Shown: one piece after another, positions 51,339 to 60,606 of the stretch
How positions within the stretch are numbered: the stretch's first letter is position 1
How the letters are laid out: each line of letters starts with the position of its first letter
Assembly (NCBI RefSeq): GCF_027923705.1
Contig: NZ_AP026442.1
Location: forward strand, 3,286,001 to 3,350,000
Origin: Cellulomonas sp. NTE-D12
GTDB lineage: Bacteria > Actinomycetota > Actinomycetes > Actinomycetales > Cellulomonadaceae
Direction of reading: 5' to 3'
DNA: 64,000 nucleotides
Notes under the pieces: generated by a model
The model's input: only the letters and a program-made list of their open reading frames with translations
The model's database searches: none
Told to the model about the DNA's origin: nothing
Translations under genes and position numbers: made by a program

Positions 51339-52409
51339 ATGGCGGACGACGACGTCACCAGCGAGGTCACCGACGTTCTCGGCGAGCCCTGGCTCGCCCG
51401 CACCATCCCGCTGCGACCAGACGGCGTCACCGCGCGCACCGGCATCCCGCCGGTGGCCACGCTGGTGCACCGGGACGAGCCGCCGCGACGCCGGGCGGTG
51501 CTGTACGTGCACGGGTTCGTCGACTACTTCTTCCACCCGCACGTCGCCGCGGCGCTCGCCGAGCACGGCTACGACCTGTACGCCCTGGACCTGCGGGACT
51601 ACGGCCGTTCCATCCGCCCCGGCCGTCCGCCGGACGACGTCACCGACCTGGGCCTGTACTCGGAGGAGATCGACACCGCCGTCCGGATGCTGCGACCCCG
51701 GTACGAGCGGCTGGTGCTGCTGGGCCACTCGACCGGAGGGCTGATCACGGCCCTGTGGGCCGATGCCCGTCGCGGGCTCGGGCTGGTGGACGCGCTGGTG
51801 CTGAACAGCCCGTGGCTGGACCTGCGCGGCAGCTGGGCGCAGCAGCACCTGCTGACGCCGGTGCTCGACGTCGTCGGCCGCGTCGCACCGACCGCCGTGG
51901 TCGCCCGTCTGGACCCGGAGTACGGCAAGGCCCTGCACTCCGCCACGGGCGGCGAGTGGGACTACGACCTGGCGTGGAAGAACTCGGACTTCCCGGTCAC
52001 GGCCGGCTTCATCCGCACCGTCCGCCGGGGGCACGCCCGGGTGGCGCGCGGCCTGCACGTCGACGTGCCGGTGCTGGTGCTGCGCTCCGACCGCAGCGGG
52101 CCGAACAAGGGCTGGCACGACGAGCTGGTGACCACGGACTCGGTGCTCGACGTCGAGCAGATCGCCGCCCGCGCCCCGCTGCTCGGCGACGACGTCACGC
52201 TGGTGACCGTCGCGGGCGGCGCGCACGACCTGGCGCTGTCCCCCGCACCGGCGCGTGAGCAGTACCTGCGCGAGGTGACGGACTTCCTCGCCGCCCGGCT
52301 GCCCGAGTCGGAGCCGTCGGACCCAGCACCGTCGGCTACGGCTCCAGCGACGGCTCGTCCGGCTCCGACAGCGACAGCACCGCTCCCACCACCGCCGGCC
52401 GCTGCCTGA
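51339..52409 (+). CDS. Alpha/beta hydrolase
   Basis: 356 aa. VLYVHGFVDYFFHPH is the oxyanion strand, the nucleophile Ser is near residue 130 in LLGHSTGGLI, and the His is in VAGGAHDLAL near 295. Cytoplasmic, lysophospholipase-like by pattern. The last 40 residues are Pro/Ala/Thr-rich and are encoded in the 74-base overlap with the cation transporter gene on the other strand, with no domain; this tail may have been gained by loss of an earlier stop. Confidence 0.88.
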   Translation: MADDDVTSEVTDVLGEPWLARTIPLRPDGVTARTGIPPVATLVHRDEPPRRRAVLYVHGFVDYFFHPHVAAALAEHGYDLYALDLRDYGRSIRPGRPPDDVTDLGLYSEEIDTAVRMLRPRYERLVLLGHSTGGLITALWADARRGLGLVDALVLNSPWLDLRGSWAQQHLLTPVLDVVGRVAPTAVVARLDPEYGKALHSATGGEWDYDLAWKNSDFPVTAGFIRTVRRGHARVARGLHVDVPVLVLRSDRSGPNKGWHDELVTTDSVLDVEQIAARAPLLGDDVTLVTVAGGAHDLALSPAPAREQYLREVTDFLAARLPESEPSDPAPSATAPATARPAPTATAPLPPPPAAA

Positions 52410-53292
52410 GCGACGCCTCGAGCCGCGCGAGCGCGTGCGACGCCTGCTCCTCCGGCTCGTCGCCCACCAGGTCCACGGCGCCGACGACGAGCACCTGCCC
52501 GGCACCCATCACCTCGAGGCGCAGCGAGGTCACCCGCGCCACCTCGGGCCGCTCGAGCAGCGCCTGCAGCACCATGCGGTGCACCTGCGGGTCCGCCGTC
52601 TCGCCCACCAGGAAGTCCCGGTTGCGCTCGATCAGCACCACGGCGACCACCCCCAGCAGCAGCCCGATGAGGATCGAGCCGACCGCGTCGGGCACCACCG
52701 ACCCGGTCAGCTGGTGCCCCAGGATGCCGGCCGCCGCGATCACGATGCCGACCAACGCCGCCGAGTCCTCGAAGAACACCGCCCGCACCGTCGGGTCGGA
52801 GGTGCGCAGCACGTGCTCGCGCAGCGTCCGCTGCCGTTTCGCGGCCTGCCCGCGCAGCTGCCGCCACGCCTGCGCGAACGACGCGCCCTCGAGCACGAAC
52901 GAGATGGCCAGCACCACGTAGGCGACCGTGAACGAGGCGGCCGGCTCCGGGTGCATCAGCTCCTGCACGCCGTGGGTCACCGAGACACCGGCCCCGACCG
53001 CGAACAGGCCGATCGCGGCGAACAGCGACCACACGTACACCTCGCGGCCGTAGCCGAGCGGATGCGCGGCGTCCGGCGGCCGGTCCGCCTTGCGGTGCGC
53101 GATCAGCAGGAACACCTCGTTGCCCGTGTCCGCCCACGAGTGCGCGGCCTCGGCGAGCATCGACGCCGCTCCCGTGACCACCGCGGCGACGGACTTGGCC
53201 AGCGCGATGAGCAGGTTGGCCCCCAGCGCCACGATCACGGTGGTCAGGGACTCGCCGCCGGCGCGGGACTCGCGGGCCACCTCGTGCGTCAT
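52336..53292 (-). CDS. Cation diffusion facilitator transporter
   Basis: 318 aa, about six membrane helices. AEAAHSWADTGNEVFLL (helix 2) and FFEDSAALVGIVIAAAG (helix 5) carry the His/Asp metal-site residues of Zn/Fe/Mn exporters, with His-X3-Asp and Asp; after a cytosolic turn the C-terminal domain has the usual ferredoxin-like strands (VTSLRLEVMGAGQVLVVGAV). Metal unknown. ATG 53292 follows AGGGGG closely. Its 3' end overlaps the hydrolase gene. Confidence 0.9.
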   Translation of the reverse strand: MTHEVARESRAGGESLTTVIVALGANLLIALAKSVAAVVTGAASMLAEAAHSWADTGNEVFLLIAHRKADRPPDAAHPLGYGREVYVWSLFAAIGLFAVGAGVSVTHGVQELMHPEPAASFTVAYVVLAISFVLEGASFAQAWRQLRGQAAKRQRTLREHVLRTSDPTVRAVFFEDSAALVGIVIAAAGILGHQLTGSVVPDAVGSILIGLLLGVVAVVLIERNRDFLVGETADPQVHRMVLQALLERPEVARVTSLRLEVMGAGQVLVVGAVDLVGDEPEEQASHALARLEASLRQRPAVVGAVLSLSEPDEPSLEP

Positions 53293-53354
53293 GCCCCCTG
53301 GTTAGCACAGCCTCTCCGGTGTCGCGCGTGCGGCGGCGGTGATGTGATGGCGCC

Positions 53355-54164
53355 ATGACGACGCAGCAGGTGCCCTGGTCACCCGGTACGGCGTGCTGGG
53401 CGGACATCACCGTGCCGGACCTCGAACGGGCCACCGGGTTCTACGGCCCGCTGCTGGGCTGGCGGTTCGAGACGGGCGGTCCGGAGACCGGCGGGTACAC
53501 GCAGGCGTTCGTCGGCGACCGGCAGGTGGTCGGCCTGACGGAGCCGATGGGCGAGGACCCGGCTCCGCCCGCCGCGTGGTGCGTGTACCTGGCGACGGAC
53601 GACCTGGCGACGACCGTGCAGCGTGCCGAGCAGCTGGGCGGCCGCACCCTGCTGGGGCCGATCGACGTGATGGGCTTCGGGTCGATGGCCCTGCTGACCG
53701 ACCCGACCGAGGCCGTGGTGGGGCTGTGGTCGGGTGGCTCGCACATCGGCTGGGAGGTGGTCGACGAGCCGGGCGCGGTGGTGTGGACCGAGCACATGTC
53801 CCACGACCAGGCCCGCGCCCTCGCGTTCTACGACGGGCTGTTCGGGTACGACGTGACGGACCTGTCCGCCCCCGACTTCGACTACGCATCGGTCGCGGTG
53901 GACGGCGAGACGGTGCGCAGCGGGATCGGCGGCTACGGCCCGGGTGCGGGCGCGCAGGTGCCGGCCGCATGGACGGTGTACTTCCAGGTGCGGGTGGCCG
54001 ACGACGCGGCGGCCCGCGTCACCGAGCTGGGCGGCACGGTGGTCAGCCCACCGGAGGACACGCCGTACGGCCGGATGGTGCTGGTGAAGGGTCCGTTCGG
54101 CGAGGTGTTCGCGCTGATGGAGCCGCCGGCCGAGCAGCCGCCGACGGGGACGCCGCCCGCCTGA
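53355..54164 (+). CDS. VOC family protein, two glyoxalase-like domains
   Basis: 269 aa. Two similar halves: WADITVPDLERATGFYGPLLGW (about 15-36) and VWTEHMSHDQARALAFYDGLFGY (about 141-163). Each has the beta-alpha-beta-beta pattern that forms a metal- or ligand-binding cup. The Pro-rich tail is disordered. Substrate unknown; related proteins include glyoxalases and bleomycin-resistance-like proteins. Upstream space is 62 bases and shared with the divergent transporter. Confidence 0.88.
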   Translation: MTTQQVPWSPGTACWADITVPDLERATGFYGPLLGWRFETGGPETGGYTQAFVGDRQVVGLTEPMGEDPAPPAAWCVYLATDDLATTVQRAEQLGGRTLLGPIDVMGFGSMALLTDPTEAVVGLWSGGSHIGWEVVDEPGAVVWTEHMSHDQARALAFYDGLFGYDVTDLSAPDFDYASVAVDGETVRSGIGGYGPGAGAQVPAAWTVYFQVRVADDAAARVTELGGTVVSPPEDTPYGRMVLVKGPFGEVFALMEPPAEQPPTGTPPA

Positions 54165-54186
54165 GCCCTCCGCCCGGGCCGCCGGG

Positions 54187-54192
54187 TAGCCT
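54187..54192 (+). promoter_or_regulatory. -10 hexamer of trmB, leaderless
   Basis: TAGCCT followed by GCGCCC and GTG 54199. Confidence 0.55.
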
Positions 54193-54198
54193 GCGCCC

Positions 54199-54942
54199 GT
54201 GACCGGCGCCTCCCCCGACGACTTCCACCACGTCGCGGCGGGCCCGCACGAGCCGCTGCGGACGTTCCACCCACGCCGGGCGGCGCTCGGCCGCGACCGG
54301 GCCGACGCGCTGAACCGGCTGTGGCCGTGCTACGGCTTCTCGGTGCACGACGAGGCGCTCGGCCGCGGCCCCCGCACGCCGGACGGCCTGCTCGACACCG
54401 ACGCCCTGTTCGGCCGGCATGCCCCGCTGGTGCTGGAGATCGGCCCGGGCATGGGCGAGGCCACCGTCGAGACCGCGGCCGACGACCCGGCGCGGGACTA
54501 CCTCGCGGTGGAGGCGCACCTGCCCGGCGTCGCCAGCCTGCTGTCCCTCGTCGAGCGCGCCGGCCTGACCAACGTCCGGGTGGGCCACGGCGACGCCCTG
54601 CAGCTGGTGCGCGAGTCGATCGCCGCGAGCAGCCTGGCGGCGGTGCACGCCTTCTTCCCCGACCCGTGGCCCAAGGCCCGTCATCACAAGCGCCGGCTGA
54701 TCCAGCCGGACCACGTCGCGCTGCTGCGCGAGCACCTTCTCATCGGCGGCCTGATCCACACCGCCACCGACTGGCCGGACTACGCCGAGCAGATGCGCGA
54801 GGTGCTCACCGCGGACCCGTGCCTGGCGGACGCCTCCGCAGACCCGCCGCAGGCAGCACGACGCCGCACGACGAAGTTCGAGCGGCTGGCCCTGGCCCAG
54901 GGCCGGACCGCCGTCGACCTCGTCGTGCGGCGCGTGTGCTGA
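54199..54942 (+). CDS. trmB: tRNA (guanine-N7)-methyltransferase
   Basis: 247 aa. Methylates G46 of tRNA with S-adenosylmethionine. VLEIGPGMGEATVETA near residue 76 binds the cofactor, FFPDPWPKARHHKRRL near 154 is the family signature, and RRRTTKFERLALAQG closes the site. GTG 54199 is fixed by the promoter. Confidence 0.94.
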   Translation: MTGASPDDFHHVAAGPHEPLRTFHPRRAALGRDRADALNRLWPCYGFSVHDEALGRGPRTPDGLLDTDALFGRHAPLVLEIGPGMGEATVETAADDPARDYLAVEAHLPGVASLLSLVERAGLTNVRVGHGDALQLVRESIAASSLAAVHAFFPDPWPKARHHKRRLIQPDHVALLREHLLIGGLIHTATDWPDYAEQMREVLTADPCLADASADPPQAARRRTTKFERLALAQGRTAVDLVVRRVC

Positions 54943-54957
54943 GGCGCCCGCGAGGGC

Positions 54958-57441
54958 CTAGAACGAGTGCACCGGCTGCGTGTGCCAGATGCGGTCGATG
55001 TAGTCCTGCATCGACCGGTCGGACGAGAAGAACCCGCTGCGCGCCACGTTGAGGATCGCCGAGCGGGTCCACGCCTCGGTGTCCGCGTAGTGCTCGTCGA
55101 CCCGCGCCTGCGCCTGCAGGTACCCGTCGAAGTCCGCGAGCGCCATGAACGGGTCCTGGTGCAGCAGGTTGTCCACCACCGCGGCGAACATGCCCGGGTT
55201 GCCGCCGCCGAACGCGCCGGAGGCGATCAGGTCGATCGCGGCCTTCAGCCGCGGGCTCGACTCGTAGAACGACATCGGGTCGTAGCCCTGCGCCACCAGC
55301 TTCTCCACCTCGGGCTCGAGCATCCCGAACAGGAAGAAGTTGTCGTCGCCCACCAGCCGGCGGATCTCGACGTTGGCGCCGTCGTCCGTGCCGATCGTCA
55401 GCGCGCCGTTCAGCGCGAACTTCATGTTGCCGGTGCCGGACGCCTCCTTGCCGGCCAGTGAGATCTGCTCGGACAGGTCGGCGGCGGGGATCAGCGTCTC
55501 GGCAAGCGTCACGTTGTAGTTGGCGGGGAACGCCACCGTCAGGGCGCCCTTCACGCGGGGGTCCGCGTTGATCGTCGAGCCCACGTGGTTGATCAGGCCG
55601 ATGATCTTCTTCGCCATCTTGTAGCCGGGCGCCGCCTTGGCGCCGAACGCGAACACCCGCGGGGTGATCGAGGTCGGGTCGAGCTCGCCGGACAGGATCC
55701 GCTCGTACAGCGACACGATGTGCAGCACCTTGAGGGTCTGCCTCTTGTACTCGTGCAGCCGCTTGACCATCACGTCGAGCATCGCGCCCTCGGGCAGCAC
55801 GACGCCGTCGCGCTCCGCGAGGACGGCCGCCAGCCGGGCCTTGTTGTCGGCCTTCACCGCACGGAACCGCTCACGGAACTCCTGGTCGTCGGCCAGCGGC
55901 TCGAGGCCGGACAGCATCTCCAGGTCGGTGACCCAGCCCGGGCCGATCGCCTCGGTGATCAGCTGGGACAGGCCGGGGTTGGCCAGCCGGACGAACCGGC
56001 GGGGCGTGACTCCGTTGGTCACGTTGGTGAACTTGTCCGGCCAGTACTCGGAGAAGTCCGGCAGCACCTTGTCGCGCAGCAGCTGGCTGTGCAGCTCGGC
56101 GACGCCGTTCACCTTGCAGCCCGCGACGGTGGCCAGGTACGCCATCCGAACGGCCCGGACGGGCTGCTCCTGGATGATCGACATGCGGCGCACGTGCTCC
56201 TCGTCGTCCGGGTACGCCGTGCGCACCTCGGCCAGGAACTCGTCGTTGATGCGGTAGATGATCTCGAGGTGCCGGGGCAGCAGCCGGCCCAGCAGCTCCG
56301 TGGGCCACACCTCGAGGGCCTCGGGCAGCAGCGTGTGACAGGTGTAGGCGAAGCACTTCTGGGTCAGCGCCCACGCCTCGTCCCAGTCCCAGCCCTTCTC
56401 GTCGACCAGGATGCGCATCAGCTCGGGGACCGCGATCACCGGGTGGGTGTCGTTGAGCTGGAAGATGATCCGCTCGTCCAGGTGGTGCAGGTCGAAGTCC
56501 TCCGGCAGCACCTCGTCGATGAAGTCGCGCAGCGAGCACGCGACGAAGAAGTACTGCTGCTGCAGCCGCAGCTCCTTGCCCTGCGGCGTGGAGTCCTCCG
56601 GGTACAGCACCTTGGAGATGTTCTCGGCGAAGGTCTGGCTGCGCACCGCCTCCGGGTACCGGCCGGCGTTGAACAGCTCGAGGTCGAACGCGTTGCTGGC
56701 GGTGGCGCTCCACAGGCGCAGGGTGTTGACGCGGCCGTTGTGGTAGCCGGGGACCATGTAGTTGAAGGGCACGCCCTCGACGCCCCACGCCGGCACCCAC
56801 CGGGTGCGCGGTCGGCCGGCCTCGTCGACGTACTGCTCGGTGTGCCCGCCGAACTGCACCTGCACCGAGTGCTCGGGGTGCGGGAACTCCCACGGCGAGC
56901 CGAGGGACAGCCAGTTGTCCGGCTGCTCCACCTGCCAGCCCTCGACGAAGGTCTGCTTGAAGATGCCGTACTCGTACCGGATGCCGTAGCCGATGCACGG
57001 CACGCTCATGGTGGCGAGGGAGTCGACGAAGCATGCCGCCAGCCGGCCGAGGCCGCCGTTGCCGAGGCCGGGCTCGACCTCCTGCTCGGCGATCAGGTCG
57101 AGGTCGAGGCCGAGGTTGGCCATCGACTCGCGCGCGATGTCCTCGAGGTCGGTGGCCAGCAGGGCGTTCTCCAGCTGGCGGCCCAGGAGGTACTCGGCGG
57201 ACAGGTAGGCGACGGACTTGGCCTGCGCCTTGCGCTGCCGGGTGAGGGTGTCGAGCCATCGGGCCATCAGGTAGTGCCGGACCGCTCGCGCCAGTGCGAG
57301 GTACTGGTCGTTGACGGAGGCCCGGGACAGGGTCACGCCCTGGCCGAAGTTGAGCTCGCGGAGGAACTCACGCGTGAACTTCTCGACGGTGTGCTCGGGA
57401 AGGATCACCGGGGTCGAGGAGAGAGGTTGGTTCTCGGTCAC
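54958..57441 (-). CDS. glgP: Glycogen/starch phosphorylase
   Basis: 827 aa. Releases glucose 1-phosphate from alpha-1,4-glucans. VAYLSAEYLLGRQLENAL near the start, NGGLGRLAACFVDSLAT near 120, KRLHEYKRQTLKVLH near 555, and the pyridoxal phosphate Lys near 674 in ASGTGNMKFALNGA. GTG 57441 is preferred over GTG 57447 because TAGCGT ends six bases before the former and directly abuts the latter. It has its own promoter after psuK. Mobilises storage polysaccharide. Confidence 0.96.
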   Translation of the reverse strand: MTENQPLSSTPVILPEHTVEKFTREFLRELNFGQGVTLSRASVNDQYLALARAVRHYLMARWLDTLTRQRKAQAKSVAYLSAEYLLGRQLENALLATDLEDIARESMANLGLDLDLIAEQEVEPGLGNGGLGRLAACFVDSLATMSVPCIGYGIRYEYGIFKQTFVEGWQVEQPDNWLSLGSPWEFPHPEHSVQVQFGGHTEQYVDEAGRPRTRWVPAWGVEGVPFNYMVPGYHNGRVNTLRLWSATASNAFDLELFNAGRYPEAVRSQTFAENISKVLYPEDSTPQGKELRLQQQYFFVACSLRDFIDEVLPEDFDLHHLDERIIFQLNDTHPVIAVPELMRILVDEKGWDWDEAWALTQKCFAYTCHTLLPEALEVWPTELLGRLLPRHLEIIYRINDEFLAEVRTAYPDDEEHVRRMSIIQEQPVRAVRMAYLATVAGCKVNGVAELHSQLLRDKVLPDFSEYWPDKFTNVTNGVTPRRFVRLANPGLSQLITEAIGPGWVTDLEMLSGLEPLADDQEFRERFRAVKADNKARLAAVLAERDGVVLPEGAMLDVMVKRLHEYKRQTLKVLHIVSLYERILSGELDPTSITPRVFAFGAKAAPGYKMAKKIIGLINHVGSTINADPRVKGALTVAFPANYNVTLAETLIPAADLSEQISLAGKEASGTGNMKFALNGALTIGTDDGANVEIRRLVGDDNFFLFGMLEPEVEKLVAQGYDPMSFYESSPRLKAAIDLIASGAFGGGNPGMFAAVVDNLLHQDPFMALADFDGYLQAQARVDEHYADTEAWTRSAILNVARSGFFSSDRSMQDYIDRIWHTQPVHSF

Positions 57442-57447
57442 CGGCAC

Positions 57448-57453
57448 ACGCTA
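57448..57453 (-). promoter_or_regulatory. -10 hexamer of glgP, leaderless
   Basis: TAGCGT, then six bases, then GTG 57441. Confidence 0.5.
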
Positions 57454-57505
57454 GCGGGTGCAACGACTTGCAGGGAATTTCGCAAGACAGAATCTGGACA
57501 GATGT

Positions 57506-58405
57506 TCAGACGACGCTCGCGAGCGGGCCGCCGCCGAGCCTCAGGACGCACTCCCGGGCGATCACCATGCCGGCCGCGGCGGCCCCGACAGGGTCGTCCG
57601 CGCGCAGCCAGGTGGTGAGGAAACCGGCGCAGAACGCGTCGCCCGCACCGGTCGTGTCGACGGCGTGCACGCGCTGCGCGGGCAGCGCGACGGGCTCCTC
57701 GCCACGGCGCGCGACGACCGCCCCGTCGGCGTCGAGCGTCACCACCACCGTGTCGTAGTGCGCCCCCAGCCGGCGCGCGGCCTCCACCGGGTCGGCCGTG
57801 CCGGCCAGCAGCGCGGCCTCGTCGCGGTTGGGGAAGACGAGGGACGCACCGGCCGTCCAGGCAAGGAACTGCTCCGGGCCGACGTCCTGCAGGAACGCCA
57901 CCGAGCTCGGGTCGACGGACACCGGCACCCCGGCGGCCCGGGCACCGGCCATCAGGTCGAGGGCGGTGCCGCGGGCCGGCTCCTCGAACAGCGTGTAGCC
58001 GCTCAGGTGCAGCAGCGCGGCACCGTCCAGCACGTCCGGCGGGACGTCGTCGGGCGTCAGCGCGACGTTGGCACCGCGGTCGGTCAGCATCGTCCGCCCC
58101 CCGTCCGCGTCGACGATCACCACGATCGTGCCGGTCTCGCGCTCGGGGTCGGCGGCCAGGTGCGGGTCGATGCCCAGGCTCGCGAGCCGGGCCGCGTGCA
58201 GGTCGTGGTCCAGCGCACCGACGCGGCCGACGAACGTGACGGCGTCGCCGAGGCTGGCGAGCCAGCTCGCAAGGTTGGCCGCGCTGCCGCCCGGGCGGCG
58301 GACGATCTGCGCGCGGGTGTCGGTGTCCGGGGCCACCGGGCCGAGCGGGCGCACCAGCACGTCGTTGATCACGTCGCCGACGACGACCACGCGTGGTCGG
58401 GCCAC
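57506..58405 (-). CDS. psuK: Pseudouridine kinase-like PfkB-family kinase
   Basis: 299 aa. GGSAANLASWLASLG near residue 40 is the first PfkB motif, and DTTGAGDAFCAGF near 248 the second, with the catalytic Asp. Family substrates include ribose and pseudouridine; the partner gene five bases upstream encodes pseudouridine-5'-phosphate glycosidase, so phosphorylation of pseudouridine is the likely job. GTG 58405 is close behind the psuG stop. Confidence 0.82.
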   Translation of the reverse strand: MARPRVVVVGDVINDVLVRPLGPVAPDTDTRAQIVRRPGGSAANLASWLASLGDAVTFVGRVGALDHDLHAARLASLGIDPHLAADPERETGTIVVIVDADGGRTMLTDRGANVALTPDDVPPDVLDGAALLHLSGYTLFEEPARGTALDLMAGARAAGVPVSVDPSSVAFLQDVGPEQFLAWTAGASLVFPNRDEAALLAGTADPVEAARRLGAHYDTVVVTLDADGAVVARRGEEPVALPAQRVHAVDTTGAGDAFCAGFLTTWLRADDPVGAAAAGMVIARECVLRLGGGPLASVV

Positions 58406-58410
58406 GGTGC

Positions 58411-59334
58411 TCAGCCCTGCCGGCGCGCGGCCCAGGCCGTCGCGATCTGCCCGCCGAGCCGGATGTTGTTCACCACGATGTCGAGGTTCACCTCGAGGCT
58501 CGCACCGTGCGTGTGCGCCTGGAAGTAGTCCAGCAGGAAGGGTGTCACGGCCTTGCCGGTGATGCCGCGGCTGTCCACCAGCGCGAGCGCCTCCTCCAGC
58601 ACCGAGTCGTGCACCGCCGGGTCCAGCTGCTGGTCCGCCGGGATCGGGTTGGCGACCAGCACGGCCTGGCTCTGGCCCAGCGCGTCGCGGGCGGCCATCA
58701 CGCCGGCGATCTCCTCAGCCGAGTCGACCTTCCAGTCGATCTCGAAGCCGGAGTCCGACAGGTAGAAGCCGGGGTACCGGGTGGTTCGGTAGCCGAGCAG
58801 GGTCACGCCGAGGCTGTCCAGCCGCTCGAGGGTCGCGTGGATGTCGAGGATCGACTTGGCACCGGCCGAGACCACGGTGATCGGCACACGGGACAGCATC
58901 GTCAGGTCGGCCGACTCGTCGAAGGACTGCGCGGCGCCCCGGTGCACGCCGCCCAGGCCGCCGGTGGAGAACACCCGGATGCCGGCCAGGTTGGCCAGCA
59001 CGGCGGTCGCCGCCACCGTCGTCCCGCCGGTCACTCCCTTGACCATCGCCACCGACAGGTCCCGGCTCGACACCTTCTCCACGGTCTCGTCCTCGGCGAT
59101 GCGGTGCAGCGCCGCGTCGTCCAGCCCGACGTGCGGCACGCCGTCGACCAGGGCGATCGTCGCCGGCGTGACGCCCGCCTCGGTCAGCGTCGCCTCGAAG
59201 CTGCGGGCCGCCTCGAAGTTGCGCGGACGCGGCAGGCCGTGGCTGATGATCGTCGACTCGAGCGCGACGACGGGACGTCCGTCGGCCAGCGCCGCGGCGA
59301 CGGCGTCGGACAGGACCACGGGGCTGCTGCTCAC
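58411..59334 (-). CDS. psuG: Pseudouridine-5'-phosphate glycosidase
   Basis: 307 aa. Splits pseudouridine 5'-phosphate reversibly into uracil and ribose 5-phosphate. VALESTIISHGLPRPRNF near residue 24, VKGVTGGTTVAATAVLAN with the catalytic region, and VFSTGGLGGVHRGA near 122 are the family segments. AAGGAG stands seven bases before GTG 59334. First gene of psuG-psuK. No nucleoside transporter is adjacent. Confidence 0.94.
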   Translation of the reverse strand: MSSSPVVLSDAVAAALADGRPVVALESTIISHGLPRPRNFEAARSFEATLTEAGVTPATIALVDGVPHVGLDDAALHRIAEDETVEKVSSRDLSVAMVKGVTGGTTVAATAVLANLAGIRVFSTGGLGGVHRGAAQSFDESADLTMLSRVPITVVSAGAKSILDIHATLERLDSLGVTLLGYRTTRYPGFYLSDSGFEIDWKVDSAEEIAGVMAARDALGQSQAVLVANPIPADQQLDPAVHDSVLEEALALVDSRGITGKAVTPFLLDYFQAHTHGASLEVNLDIVVNNIRLGGQIATAWAARRQG

Positions 59335-59539
59335 TTCTGGACTCCTTGCCGGGACGTGGTCCGCGCGGGTGCGCGCGGATCCGGCCCCAGGATGCCCCTG
59401 TCCGGGCTACCGGCGTGACACCCCCGGTTCTAGCGTGGTGACCAGCGGGAGCCCTCGCCGCGGCGTGCGCACAGGGGTCGAACCGGGGCCGCGCGGGGCC
59501 GGAGCGGGACGGACCGCGGTCCCGGGCGGGAGGTCGACG

Positions 59540-60163
59540 ATGACACGGCGGGCGAGCTTCTACTGGAGGTTCTTCGGACGACCGGTCGGCCGTCTGGGGA
59601 GGGTCGGCACGCGCCTCATGGTGCGGATCAACCGGAACAACTACGCCCGGATGGCGGCGGCGCTGGGGCTTCGGCCGGACGACGACCTGCTCGACGTCGG
59701 CTGCGGCTCGGCGATGCTGCTCGCGGAGCACGCGAAGCGCGCGCGCCACGTCGCCGGCCTGGACGCCTCCGACCTGCAGCTGGACGTGGCGCGGCAGCGG
59801 CTGGCCGACCGCCTGGCGGCGGGCACCGCCGAGCTGGTGAAGGGCGATGCGGCGGCGCTGCCGTGGGCGGACGGCCGGTTCAGCGTGGTGACCTCGATGT
59901 TCTGCCTGAAGTTCGTGCCAGACCCGCTGAAGGCGCTCGAGGAGATGTTCCGGGTGCTGCGTCCGGGCGGTCGCGCCGTGGTGGCGCTCTGCGACCGGCT
60001 GCGCGACGAGAAGGCGTCCGGCACCGTGAACGCCTGGGGCCAGTGGGGATGGAACGCGTCGGACGCGCGGCTGCTGATGGAGAAGGCGGGGTTCGCCGAG
60101 GTCACGTCGTCGGTGATCGGCAGCCCCGCGTCGCAGCTGGTGCAGGGGGTGCGGGTGGCGTAG
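59540..60163 (+). CDS. Class I SAM-dependent methyltransferase
   Basis: 207 aa. LLDVGCGSAMLLAEHA near residue 51 binds the cofactor, AGLDASDLQLDVARQRL follows, and GDAAALPWADGRFSVV and VLRPGGRAVVAL complete the fold. Substrate unknown; the pattern is of the UbiE/type 11 branch. GGGAGG stands six bases before ATG 59540. Convergent with a small membrane protein gene. Confidence 0.87.
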   Translation: MTRRASFYWRFFGRPVGRLGRVGTRLMVRINRNNYARMAAALGLRPDDDLLDVGCGSAMLLAEHAKRARHVAGLDASDLQLDVARQRLADRLAAGTAELVKGDAAALPWADGRFSVVTSMFCLKFVPDPLKALEEMFRVLRPGGRAVVALCDRLRDEKASGTVNAWGQWGWNASDARLLMEKAGFAEVTSSVIGSPASQLVQGVRVA

Positions 60164-60221
60164 CGGCCCTAGTGCTCTCCGACTCCCGGAAGCTGCGGTC
60201 ACGCGTGCGGGTGGATGGGGC

Positions 60222-60446
60222 CTACTGCTGCTGCGCCTTCCTCACAGCGCGCGCCGTGCGCCACAGCTCCCCACCGATCCACACGACGAGGAAGAACGGC
60301 AGAACCCACGTGAACAGGGAACGGTAGATGAACCAGGAGGCGTAACCGCCGGCGGCCAGGGCCAGCAGCACCTGAACCAGCATCCGACCCCAGTTCACGT
60401 GACGTACGACCTCTGAGGCAGTGAGCACGGGACAGCCTTCCATCAC
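60222..60446 (-). CDS. Small membrane protein
   Basis: 74 aa. Two helices (MLVQVLLALAAGGYASWFI and WVLPFFLVVWIGGELW) and a basic end RTARAVRKAQQQ. The hydrophobic pattern and lack of stops support a real gene; no family recognised. The start could be ATG 60446 or a GTG 18 bases later. Confidence 0.55.
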   Translation of the reverse strand: MMEGCPVLTASEVVRHVNWGRMLVQVLLALAAGGYASWFIYRSLFTWVLPFFLVVWIGGELWRTARAVRKAQQQ

Positions 60447-60553
60447 ATCTGCACAGCGAACCTCGCCGTTGAAGGCTAGTAGGGCATCGACATCGACACG
60501 CTGACCGTTGGCAGCGGGCTCCGAGAACGTCTGATGCGTGGCGGTCGAGCAAG

Positions 60554-60585
60554 GGGGGCCTGGCCGTGCGTGCGGCCAGGCCCCC
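60554..60585 (-). terminator. Terminator of the ABC-2 exporter genes
   Basis: GGGGGCCTGGCCG (60554-60566) and CGGCCAGGCCCCC (60573-60585): a perfect 13-bp stem with a 6-base loop, 21 bases past the permease stop. Confidence 0.7.
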
Positions 60586-60606
60586 TCGTCGGCTACCGCC
60601 CTCCGG

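Noticed and set aside
57490..57516. ACAGATGTTCAGAC looked like a LexA half site upstream of glgP.
   Set aside because: It lacks TCGAAC on the left and lies at the end of the kinase gene away from a promoter position.
59335..59539. Search for a tRNA or regulatory RNA in the 205-base gap before the methyltransferase gene.
   Set aside because: No cloverleaf or known motif; only a TAGCGT hexamer at 59431-59436 that may be a promoter.
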